Positions 5,608 through 12,002 of a stretch of DNA of 12,002 nucleotides are shown piece after piece. The position numbers and the translations under genes were made by a program. Location: assembly GCA_024691475.1 (NCBI GenBank), contig JAILNP010000039.1, forward strand, positions 1-12,002, written 5' to 3'. The notes below the pieces were generated by a model, which saw only the letters and a program-made list of their open reading frames with translations, was not told the DNA's origin and did no database searches. Within the stretch, counting starts at the first letter, position 1; every line of letters begins with the position of its first letter. The stretch comes from Denitrobacterium sp024691475. Its GTDB lineage: Bacteria; Actinomycetota; Coriobacteriia; Coriobacteriales; Eggerthellaceae.

Positions 5608-5829
5608 CCTTTTCGCCAAATTGCCCCTCGCGTGACAAAATTTAGAGATATAGAGACATAACGCGAGCTGACGAATTTTAAAACACCAGGTCAATGGCAA
5701 TCGCGCTTTCCGGGTATTGCTCCCGTCAGCTGCTTTGGCGTCGTTTTCCCTGCAAAAGATGTCTCGAGCAAACGATGAATGTCTCTATATCTCGGAAAAT
5801 TGTCATTTTGGGGCTCATTTTGCGAAAGG
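5608..5829. mobile_element. 222-bp MITE-like element with long imperfect TIRs
   Basis: The arms 5608-5659 and 5779-5829 are imperfect reverse complements over about 50 bases, identical at the inner 15 (GAGATATAGAGACAT, 5645-5659 with 5779-5793) and at the outer ends (CCTTT). A nested 8-bp pair AGCTGACG (5666-5673) with 5724-5731 lies inside. It has no coding capacity for a transposase. No exact target-site duplication is visible; the flanks read ACCCT on the left and ACCCCT on the right. The right end abuts tRNA-Ala fragment copy C. Confidence 0.6.
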
Positions 5830-5831
5830 TA

Positions 5832-5851
5832 CCCCTATACTCCATCAACCA
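5832..5851 (+). repeat. tRNA-Ala 3'-end fragment, copy C (diverged)
   Basis: CCCCTATACTCCATCAACCA matches the tRNA end plus the CAACCA extension shared by copies A and B, with two substitutions. It lies 2 bases right of the MITE-like element. Confidence 0.5.
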
Positions 5852-5861
5852 TACGTTCCAT

Positions 5862-5894
5862 CTTGCGTGAACAAGCTTCCGTCCCTTGTTCACG
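5862..5894. repeat. Dispersed hairpin repeat, copy 2
   Basis: GTGAACAAG (5867-5875) is the perfect complement of CTTGTTCAC (5885-5893). It shares the opening CTTGCGTGAACAAG and the closing TTCACG with 5289-5322, differing mainly in the loop. It lies upstream of the MFS promoter. Confidence 0.65.
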
Positions 5895-5932
5895 GAGCTT
5901 GTCGCAGTATCGTTACGACTTGCTCGCGGTCA

Positions 5933-5961
5933 TTGTGCGTCGTATGTGAACTCGAAATAAT
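5933..5961 (+). promoter_or_regulatory. Candidate promoter of the MFS gene
   Basis: TTGTGC (5933-5938), a 17-base spacer and AATAAT (5956-5961). The -10 matches five of six bases, the -35 only three. The predicted leader is about 40 bases. Confidence 0.4.
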
Positions 5962-6009
5962 GATAGGCAATCGCTTTCATTCCCCTCGAACCATGAGAAG
6001 GAGCGGACC

Positions 6010-7179
6010 ATGGATGCTATCGAGGCGCCAAGGAGGGATTTCCTTTGGGTTGTCTTGTTCCTCATTGTGCTTATTAATGGCTTTGAGGCTGGCGGCTATC
6101 AGGCAAGCATCTGGCATATCGGAGAAGAGTTCGACCTTTCCCTTACGTCCATGGGGCTCTTTGCTGCCATGGAACTCTTCGCCACCATGCTCGCGCCCAT
6201 TCTGCTGGGCAAGTGGGCGGATAGCGTACGGAAGTCTACGAGCATCACCATTATGCTGGGCATACAGATTGCCGCCGCCCTTATTGCCGTCTTTGCGGCG
6301 TCTGACGCATTCTTCCTCTTCAGCATCTTCTTCCTAGGGCTCACGACAAGTGCCTTGCAATTCATCTCCATCGCTGCCGTCGCGGATGCGTATCCTGTGA
6401 GCGGCGGAAGAAAGGTGGCGTATATCACGATGATGTACGCCCTTGGGGCCTTGCTTGCCCCCTTGGTGGTCGATTTCTATCTTCAGCAGGGTCTCGATTG
6501 GCGTACGCTGTTCGGCATTCTTGCCATTGGCAGTGTGTGCGTGTTGATGGGAATTGTTCGTTGCGGTGGGGAGCCGCGCGAGGCAAGACCCGCGCAGGTT
6601 GAAAGCAGGGGCTTTGCGGGGCGCTTCGTACTATCGGCAATCCTCTTGCTGAGCGTCATCATGTGCATTTACGTCGGCTTCGAAAACGGTTTCACCTATT
6701 TCGTCGACACGCTGTTCACCGATGTATTGCAGTCGTCAAACGGGAAGATTGCCCTGTCGATCTTCTGGGCGGTCATGATTCCATCGCGCTTTCTGGTTGG
6801 GCGATTCGATAAGCACGCGAAGAAGATTCTCATCGCCGCCATCATCACCATCCCATGCGCGATGCTGCTGCTCTCGGCGAGCACCAATCCGGCGATGGTC
6901 ATATTTATGTGCGTTCCCCTGGGGTTTGCAAGTGGCGCGATTTATCCTTGCGTGCTTACCGTCATGCTCCCGTTCGCCGGGAAGCAAACGGCTACTGCAA
7001 CGGGTATCATCACCGCAGCTACGGGCATTGGCGGCGTGGCGTTTACAGCTCTGATGGGGTTCATGGCCGATTCGCTAGGCGTGCAAAACGCAATGCTTGC
7101 GTTGGTGAGTTTCTTCATCCTGTCGCTTGTATCGGCGCTCATCGTCATCAAGCGGAGTAACGTCGCCGAGTCCGCATAG
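6010..7179 (+). CDS. Major facilitator superfamily permease
   Basis: A 389-residue integral membrane transporter with about 12 hydrophobic segments and a central cytoplasmic loop (about residues 184-204), the normal MFS size. The loop between TM2 and TM3 carries GKWADSVRK (67-75), a recognisable MFS motif A. YVGFENGF at 221-228 at the start of the second half resembles the conserved acidic position of FucP/FHS-like and related sugar permeases, so a proton-coupled uptake or efflux carrier is likely; the substrate cannot be read. AAGGAG (5998-6003), six bases before the ATG, decides the start. It is monocistronic by spacing: repeats lie upstream, and the next gene has its own promoter-like box 120 bases on. 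Confidence 0.9.
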   Translation: MDAIEAPRRDFLWVVLFLIVLINGFEAGGYQASIWHIGEEFDLSLTSMGLFAAMELFATMLAPILLGKWADSVRKSTSITIMLGIQIAAALIAVFAASDAFFLFSIFFLGLTTSALQFISIAAVADAYPVSGGRKVAYITMMYALGALLAPLVVDFYLQQGLDWRTLFGILAIGSVCVLMGIVRCGGEPREARPAQVESRGFAGRFVLSAILLLSVIMCIYVGFENGFTYFVDTLFTDVLQSSNGKIALSIFWAVMIPSRFLVGRFDKHAKKILIAAIITIPCAMLLLSASTNPAMVIFMCVPLGFASGAIYPCVLTVMLPFAGKQTATATGIITAATGIGGVAFTALMGFMADSLGVQNAMLALVSFFILSLVSALIVIKRSNVAESA

Positions 7180-7265
7180 CTCCGTATAGCCTGATTTTTC
7201 CTCCAAGCGCCTGAAGTGACGCGGCCTTTCGCCTGTTGGGGCTCATTTCCGTAAGTCCTTTTCGG

Positions 7266-7271
7266 TACAAT
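7266..7271 (+). promoter_or_regulatory. Candidate -10 box for the GAF-ABC operon
   Basis: TACAAT matches the -10 consensus at five of six positions and lies about 28 bases before the start codon. The -35 region (7243-7248, TCATTT) is poor, so an activator may be needed, or the operon may be weakly expressed. Confidence 0.35.
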
Positions 7272-7299
7272 AAGGGCGCAGGGATACGGAGGGCAGCCC

Positions 7300-8532
7300 A
7301 TGGACCAGGCGGTTATTCGGCAATACAAGCTTATTTCGTCGATTCAGTCGCAGATATCGAAGTCGTCTACGCTCGAAGAGGCCTTGCATGGGGCAATGCG
7401 CCTCATTCGGGAAGCCACGAACGTCGAGTCGATTGTCATTTGGTGCGTTGATCAATCGGACGAAACGACAATGAGGCCCCTCTTCTGGCTTGCCGATCGC
7501 GATCTTTCCGACCAGGCCTGCAAGGTGGGGGACAGCGTTGTTGGCAAGGTGTATGAAAGCCAGCATGCGGTTCGCTACCTCGACTATTCGGGCGAATTCG
7601 CCCGTTCCCACCCTCTTGTCGATTCTGATGCGTTGGGCTTCGACGTTCGTTCCATGGTAGTCGTGCCCTTTTCGAGCATGCGGAAGGATCTGGGATGCAT
7701 CCAGTTCGTGACTCAATCTTCCGATAACCTGTTTTCGGAAGATGATGCAGATACGTTCGAGATTGCTATTACGCTGGCATCCCTTTCGATTGACCAGAAC
7801 CAAGAGATTGCCGCACAGCAGTGGAAGCCGGGGAAGAAGTTACTCTCCCTGCAGGATATAAGGCGCGAATACCAAAACGGAGACACCATCACGCGCGTTT
7901 TGCGTGGCGTTAATCTGGACGTATACGAAGGGGAGTTTTTGACGCTCCTGGGAGAAAGCGGCTGTGGCAAGACGACGCTGCTTAATATCGTGGGCGGGCT
8001 AGATACCGTCACATCGGGCAAGGTTTTCTTCGGAGACCAGGACCTCACGGGTGTATCGCGCCACGAGCTCACGGCGTATCGCAGGGAAAACCTGGGGTTC
8101 GTCTTTCAAGCGTACAACCTTATGCCCAACCTTACGGCCCTGCAGAACGTGCAGCTCATAGCCGAACTGGTAGATGACCCTATGGATCCCGAAGAGGCAT
8201 TGGCCATGGTGGGTCTTTCCGAGCGTCTGCATAATTATCCGTCGCAGCTTTCCGGCGGTCAGCAGCAGCGCGTGTCTATTGCCCGCGCGCTCGTGAAGCG
8301 CCCACGCCTTATTCTTGCCGACGAGCCTACGGCTGCGCTTGATTATGCTACGAGCATCGAGGTTCTGCAGGTGTTTGAGCGAATCATCGCAGATGGCACC
8401 ACGCTTGTGATGGTTACGCATAACGAGGAGATAGCGCGCATGGCCGACCGCATCGTTCGCCTGCGTGTTGGCAAGGCATACGAGACCACCATCAACAGGC
8501 ATCGCGCCCAGGCAGCTGACCTCGTGTGGTAA
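7300..8532 (+). CDS. ABC transporter ATPase with N-terminal GAF domain
   Basis: A 410-residue fusion. Residues 1-165 look like a GAF domain: LEEALHGAMRLIREATNVES, a central VVPFSSMRKDLGCIQFV strand pair, then SEDDADTFEIAITLAS. Residues 182-395 are a MacB/LolD-type nucleotide-binding domain. It has Walker A GESGCGKTT (218-226), Q-loop Gln270, signature LSGGQ (317-321), Walker B ILADEP (338-343), D-loop AALD, and switch His374. All catalytic residues are present. The ATPase powers the permease encoded next. ABC ATPases of this class are normally about 230 residues without a sensor; the GAF part could bind a small ligand or make protein contacts and tune the transporter. GGAGGG (7288-7293), six bases before the ATG, fixes the start. 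No membrane segment. Confidence 0.93.
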   Translation: MDQAVIRQYKLISSIQSQISKSSTLEEALHGAMRLIREATNVESIVIWCVDQSDETTMRPLFWLADRDLSDQACKVGDSVVGKVYESQHAVRYLDYSGEFARSHPLVDSDALGFDVRSMVVVPFSSMRKDLGCIQFVTQSSDNLFSEDDADTFEIAITLASLSIDQNQEIAAQQWKPGKKLLSLQDIRREYQNGDTITRVLRGVNLDVYEGEFLTLLGESGCGKTTLLNIVGGLDTVTSGKVFFGDQDLTGVSRHELTAYRRENLGFVFQAYNLMPNLTALQNVQLIAELVDDPMDPEEALAMVGLSERLHNYPSQLSGGQQQRVSIARALVKRPRLILADEPTAALDYATSIEVLQVFERIIADGTTLVMVTHNEEIARMADRIVRLRVGKAYETTINRHRAQAADLVW

Positions 8533-8537
8533 AAGCC

Positions 8538-11500
8538 ATGAAACGTGCTCGCCTCATAGATCTGCTTACCACCATTCAATCGACAATCGTATCGTTTGTC
8601 TCGATTGCCATTTTCGTGGCCCTGGCAGTTGCCGTATTCTTGGGCATCGGCTGGTCGGGCGAAGCCCTGAAGCATGCCGCCCAAACAGAATTCAGCAGCA
8701 ATTCGCTTCATGACATCGAAATCCAGTTTCCTTATGGGCTCACCAAAAGTGATCTTGATGAGCTGCGGGCTGTCGAGGGCGTAACCGATGTGGAGGGGAG
8801 CCAGGTCACGTACCAGTTCGTGGGGTATGCGGACAAAACGTACGTAACGCGTATTTCTTCGTGCACTAGTCGCATCGACACGCTTACGGTGGTTTCCGGA
8901 AATCTTCCCTCAGCCGAAGGCGAAGTGGCTCTTGAGGCGAATGCCGCAAAGGATGCGGGCATAGACATTGGAGATTCTCTCCATGTGAACGTTAGCGATG
9001 GCGAGGAGTACCTCACCACGAACGATTTCACGGTTACTGCGCTCGTGGAGTGTCCGTCGGATATTTCGAGTCAGTCTTCCACGTGGGGCTCTGCATCCAT
9101 TGGCGATGGAGTTATTGACTTGCTTGCATGGGTTCCCATCTCGACCTTCTCTTCCGAGGCATTCCATGATGGAAGCGCGGTCGTGAAGGTTTGCTCTGAT
9201 TCTCTGCGTATGGCCGACGAGTTTTCCGATGAGTATGTTTCCAAATCCAAAGAACTTCAGAGCAGGATAGAGGAGCTAGGTTCCCGTTTGGCGAGTGCCC
9301 GTCACCAGAGCCTGTATGACGATGCCCAGGCGAAGGTTGACGAGGGTCAGCAGGCGCTCGACGACGCGTACGCCCAAATCGAGGATGGCGAACGGGCCAT
9401 CGAGGAAGCCGATGCGAAGCTCGCGAGTGGACGGCAGAGCCTTTCCGATGGGGAAGCTCAGCTTGCGAGTGCGAAATCACAGTATGCCTCTAAGAAGAGT
9501 TCTGGTCGCGCCGAGCTCGACGAAGCTGCTGAAAAGCTCGATGCTGGCTGGGGAGAATACGAAAGCAAGCTTAATGAATATAACGAGGGCTGTTCCGCGC
9601 GTGATGAGCTGGTTGCTTATGTAAGCGACTTGGAAGCGCGAATAAGTCCATCTGACCCAGATTACGAAGAAGAACTTCTTGAGCTTGCTGCATTGACGGC
9701 GATGCTTTCCGAAATGGATGAGGAGCTTGCCGCCGCCTCCGCCCAGCTGGAATCTGCGCGAGCCGAGCTGGAAGAAAAGGAGCGGCAGTACCAGGCGGGC
9801 GAAGCCGAGTACGCATCTCAATTATCTGCTGCCGAATCGAAGATTGCCTCATCGACCGCAAGCTTGGAAAGCGGCCGTGCGGAGCTGGCGCAGGGCCAGA
9901 CCGAGCTTGACGAGAAGAAGGCCGAGCTCGAGGATGCCAAATCGCAGATCGCCGAAAAGGAATCCGATCTTTCCTTCGCTAAGGAGAAGCTACAGGACCT
10001 GAAGGATGCCGACTACGATTGGGTGGTGCTTACCCGTTCGGCAAATGGTGGCATCATCTCCATTCGCGAGTACGTCGACGTTGTTGGCAGGCTTCGCATC
10101 AGCATGGCCCTACTCTTCGTGTTCGTAGGGTTGTTTGTGTGCTATTCGGCCATTTCACGACTCGTTTTGGAGACCACGCGCCAGATTGGCGTAAAGAAGG
10201 CCATGGGTATGACGTCGCGTGAGATTACCGCGATGATAATCATGTATGCCGTTTTCTCCGTTGCTCTGGGCGTAACGATGGGCATCGCATTCGCGGCCTT
10301 GATCGTTGAGAAAATCGTGCTTCCCACGCTCACCTCAAGCTTCTACATTTCGGCTAGGATCTGGTGGTCTCCATGGGGAGCTACGCTGTTTGGTCTTGTA
10401 GAGCTTGCGCTCATCGTGCTTTCTGCCTGGGTTGCATGCCGTTTCGTGTTGAAGCACGACGCCGTCAATTTGCTGAACGATTCTCTTCATCGGAGGACGT
10501 CGCGTCTTTCCATTCTCCTTCGGAAGGTCATCGGCAAACTGCCCATCTACACGCAGATTTCCGTGAATAACCTGCTGCATGATAGCAGGCGCGTACTGGG
10601 TACCATCGTGGGCGTCGCCGGATGCACGGCACTCGTAGTGTGCGCCGTCACGCTCAATAACAACGTGGGCGCGGGCGTTGGCATTCAGTATCGCGACATC
10701 TATCATTTCAACGACATCATCACAGTGGACACGACCCAGGAGAAAGCGCTTCAGAGCGTGCAGCAGCAGGTGATAAACGCTGGATGCAGCACGACGGTTC
10801 CAGTATTGCGCCAGGGCATCGTCATTTCCCTTCCCGATGATTCGTCCTCTTCGGCGAGCGTCTTGGTTCCCACCGATGTCGCTGCGTTTAACGATGTTGT
10901 CACCCTCATTTCGACGGACGGCGACACCAAGGGTCAACACGTGGAGTTGGAGAGTGGGGGAGCGTGGGTATCGTGCTCCTATCAGGAACATTATGGTGCG
11001 AAGGTGGGCGACACGCTGAGCGTGGTTTCAAGCGACGGGTATTCTTACGACGTTCCCATTGCGGGGTTCTTCCGTCATTATTTGCTGGGATTTCAAATCG
11101 TTATGAGCGCCGATACGTACGAATCGCTCATTGGCGAAGAAGCCGCTCCCAATGCACTGCTTGCGCAGGTGGACGATGCTAGCCAGGATGCCGTAAAGGC
11201 GCTGGAGCGTGATGATTGTGTATTCTCCGTCATGGATGACAAGGGCAGCCAGCAGGAGCAATTCGATACGTTCCGACAGGTATCGCGTATCGTCGTATTG
11301 GTGTACCTGGCGCTTTCTATTGCCATGTCAATCGTGGTATTGCTCAATCTGAACATCATGTTCGTGGAGGAGAAGAAGCGCGATCTTATCACGCTCATGG
11401 TATGCGGCTATTCGCTGGGCGATGCGAAGCGCTACATCTGGCGCGATAACGTGCTGCTTACCATCATTGGCATCGTGTTCGGTGTTGCGCTGGGCGTCGT

Positions 11501-11678
11501 CACGGGCGTTATGTCCGTCATTGCAACCGAGGTTTCCTACGTGAGCCTGGTGAAGACGCCCGATCTTGTGGCTTGCGTTTGCGGCATTGCCGTGAGCTCC
11601 ATACTCTCTGCGGTCATGACTATCGTTGCCTTGCGCAGGGTTGGCACTCTGCAGCTTTCCGACATCAATAGGACGTAA
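8538..11678 (+). CDS. Large MacB/FtsX-type ABC permease with extracellular coiled coil
   Basis: A 1046-residue permease for the preceding ATPase. Layout: TM1 (about 16-36), an extracellular MacB-like region, a very long coiled coil (about 230-490) built from irregular repeats rich in E, A, K, Q and S (for example AQLASAKSQYASKK and AELAQGQTELDEKKAELEDA), TM2-4 (519-541, 564-594, 614-638), TM5 (about 686-708), a second extracellular region, then TM6-8 (917-941, 971-996, 1008-1031). The cytoplasmic motifs TRQIGVKKAMG and KKRDLITLMVCG are FtsX-domain signatures. Such type VII systems transmit force across the membrane rather than moving a solute through a channel. ATG 8538 is preferred over GTG 8526 because relatives begin MKRA/MKKA…DL; neither has a clear ribosome site, so translation is probably coupled to the ATPase stop codon six bases upstream. 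Confidence 0.9.
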   Translation: MKRARLIDLLTTIQSTIVSFVSIAIFVALAVAVFLGIGWSGEALKHAAQTEFSSNSLHDIEIQFPYGLTKSDLDELRAVEGVTDVEGSQVTYQFVGYADKTYVTRISSCTSRIDTLTVVSGNLPSAEGEVALEANAAKDAGIDIGDSLHVNVSDGEEYLTTNDFTVTALVECPSDISSQSSTWGSASIGDGVIDLLAWVPISTFSSEAFHDGSAVVKVCSDSLRMADEFSDEYVSKSKELQSRIEELGSRLASARHQSLYDDAQAKVDEGQQALDDAYAQIEDGERAIEEADAKLASGRQSLSDGEAQLASAKSQYASKKSSGRAELDEAAEKLDAGWGEYESKLNEYNEGCSARDELVAYVSDLEARISPSDPDYEEELLELAALTAMLSEMDEELAAASAQLESARAELEEKERQYQAGEAEYASQLSAAESKIASSTASLESGRAELAQGQTELDEKKAELEDAKSQIAEKESDLSFAKEKLQDLKDADYDWVVLTRSANGGIISIREYVDVVGRLRISMALLFVFVGLFVCYSAISRLVLETTRQIGVKKAMGMTSREITAMIIMYAVFSVALGVTMGIAFAALIVEKIVLPTLTSSFYISARIWWSPWGATLFGLVELALIVLSAWVACRFVLKHDAVNLLNDSLHRRTSRLSILLRKVIGKLPIYTQISVNNLLHDSRRVLGTIVGVAGCTALVVCAVTLNNNVGAGVGIQYRDIYHFNDIITVDTTQEKALQSVQQQVINAGCSTTVPVLRQGIVISLPDDSSSSASVLVPTDVAAFNDVVTLISTDGDTKGQHVELESGGAWVSCSYQEHYGAKVGDTLSVVSSDGYSYDVPIAGFFRHYLLGFQIVMSADTYESLIGEEAAPNALLAQVDDASQDAVKALERDDCVFSVMDDKGSQQEQFDTFRQVSRIVVLVYLALSIAMSIVVLLNLNIMFVEEKKRDLITLMVCGYSLGDAKRYIWRDNVLLTIIGIVFGVALGVVTGVMSVIATEVSYVSLVKTPDLVACVCGIAVSSILSAVMTIVALRRVGTLQLSDINRT

Positions 11679-11803
11679 CCCGGGCTTACTCTTATGCCCT
11701 GTTTCGCCATGCGTATCGGCCTGCGACGCGCTCCTTGTGTTCCATGCGTGTGCTCACTCGTGCGGAACGTGTGGGACACCATACGATACACACGGACGCG
11801 TGG

Positions 11804-11821
11804 TACGATAACGCGCGTTAT
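11804..11821 (+). promoter_or_regulatory. -10-like box overlapping a 14-bp perfect palindrome
   Basis: TACGAT (11804-11809) overlaps ATAACGCGCGTTAT (11808-11821), a perfect 14-bp palindrome about 30 bases before the J-domain gene. It is well placed for an operator. It matches neither CIRCE nor the HspR HAIR consensus. The -35 is not clear. Confidence 0.35.
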
Positions 11822-11851
11822 TTTCTAGGCTTTTCGAAAGGGGTGTGCATT

Positions 11852-12002
11852 GTGAATCGCGCTGAAGCACTACGTTTGCTCGGGCTCGATGACGATGCCA
11901 CGCTGGACGAGATAAAGACCGCCTACAAGGAAACGGCTCAGATTCTGCATCCGGATAAGTTCGCGGGCAACCGCAAGCTGCAGAAGCGAGCGGAAGAGCA
12001 AT
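11852..12002 (+). CDS. J-domain (DnaJ-like) protein, 3'-truncated by window edge
   Basis: The first 50 residues form a J-domain: ALRLLGLDDDATLDEIKTAY, then KETAQILHPDKF with the invariant HPD at residues 33-35, which stimulates Hsp70/DnaK ATPase. The start is GTG at 11852, with AAAGGGG (11837-11843) eight bases upstream. Only the J-domain is inside the window, so it cannot be said whether this is canonical DnaJ or a short J-domain or membrane-linked co-chaperone; the divergent spacing around HPDKFAGN and the lack of a preceding dnaK/grpE favour the latter. Confidence 0.88.
   Translation, partial: MNRAEALRLLGLDDDATLDEIKTAYKETAQILHPDKFAGNRKLQKRAEEQ

Noticed and set aside
2786..5900. CRISPR array or integrase/IS transposase gene
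   Set aside because: The repeats are not evenly spaced direct repeats with spacers, and no recombinase-like protein is encoded in either strand.
5717..6337. Plus-strand 206-aa ORF
   Set aside because: Spans the right arm of the MITE, the hairpin repeat and the MFS gene in another frame; no domain or ribosome site.

Overview
The window reads as the origin-proximal chromosome of a moderately GC-rich actinobacterium, most likely class Coriobacteriia (Eggerthellaceae-like). The basis is protein character, the order gyrA / bifunctional nuclease / tRNA-Ile / tRNA-Ala, the LuxR/MFS flavour of the accessory genes, and a parS-like site next to gyrA. This assignment is inference from gene content; no search was run.

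Layout. (1) 1-2400 is core: the C-terminal two thirds of DNA gyrase subunit A, a near-perfect ParB-binding (parS) palindrome, a strong shared terminator, and a convergent DUF151 bifunctional nuclease. (2) 2420-2785 is a two-tRNA operon, Ile(GAT) then Ala(TGC), with promoter and terminator. (3) 2786-5900 is a patchwork accessory zone that starts exactly at the 3' end of tRNA-Ala. It holds a 190-bp palindrome-rich element, a promoter with a long folded leader RNA, a two-TM coiled-coil protein of unknown function, a MerR-type promoter, a sugar O-acetyltransferase, the C-terminal stump of a LuxR regulator, a 222-bp MITE-like element, and a repeated hairpin. Copies of the 3' end of tRNA-Ala recur at 4382, 5446 (inverted), 5553 and 5832, so the zone looks like stacked remnants of integrations at this tRNA. 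No integrase or transposase gene is visible. (4) 5930-7180 holds an MFS permease. (5) 7260-11680 is a two-gene ABC system: an ATPase with an N-terminal GAF sensor domain, followed with almost no gap by a MacB/FtsX-type permease carrying an extracellular coiled coil of about 260 residues. (6) 11850 to the end is the start of a J-domain protein.

How they work together. gyrA, parS and the tRNAs are housekeeping. The GAF-ATPase and long permease form one transport or mechanotransmission unit whose ATPase may respond to a small ligand. The most novel-looking items are the folded leader RNA at 3207-3372, the array of tRNA-Ala fragments bounding small cassettes, and the GAF-ABC fusion.
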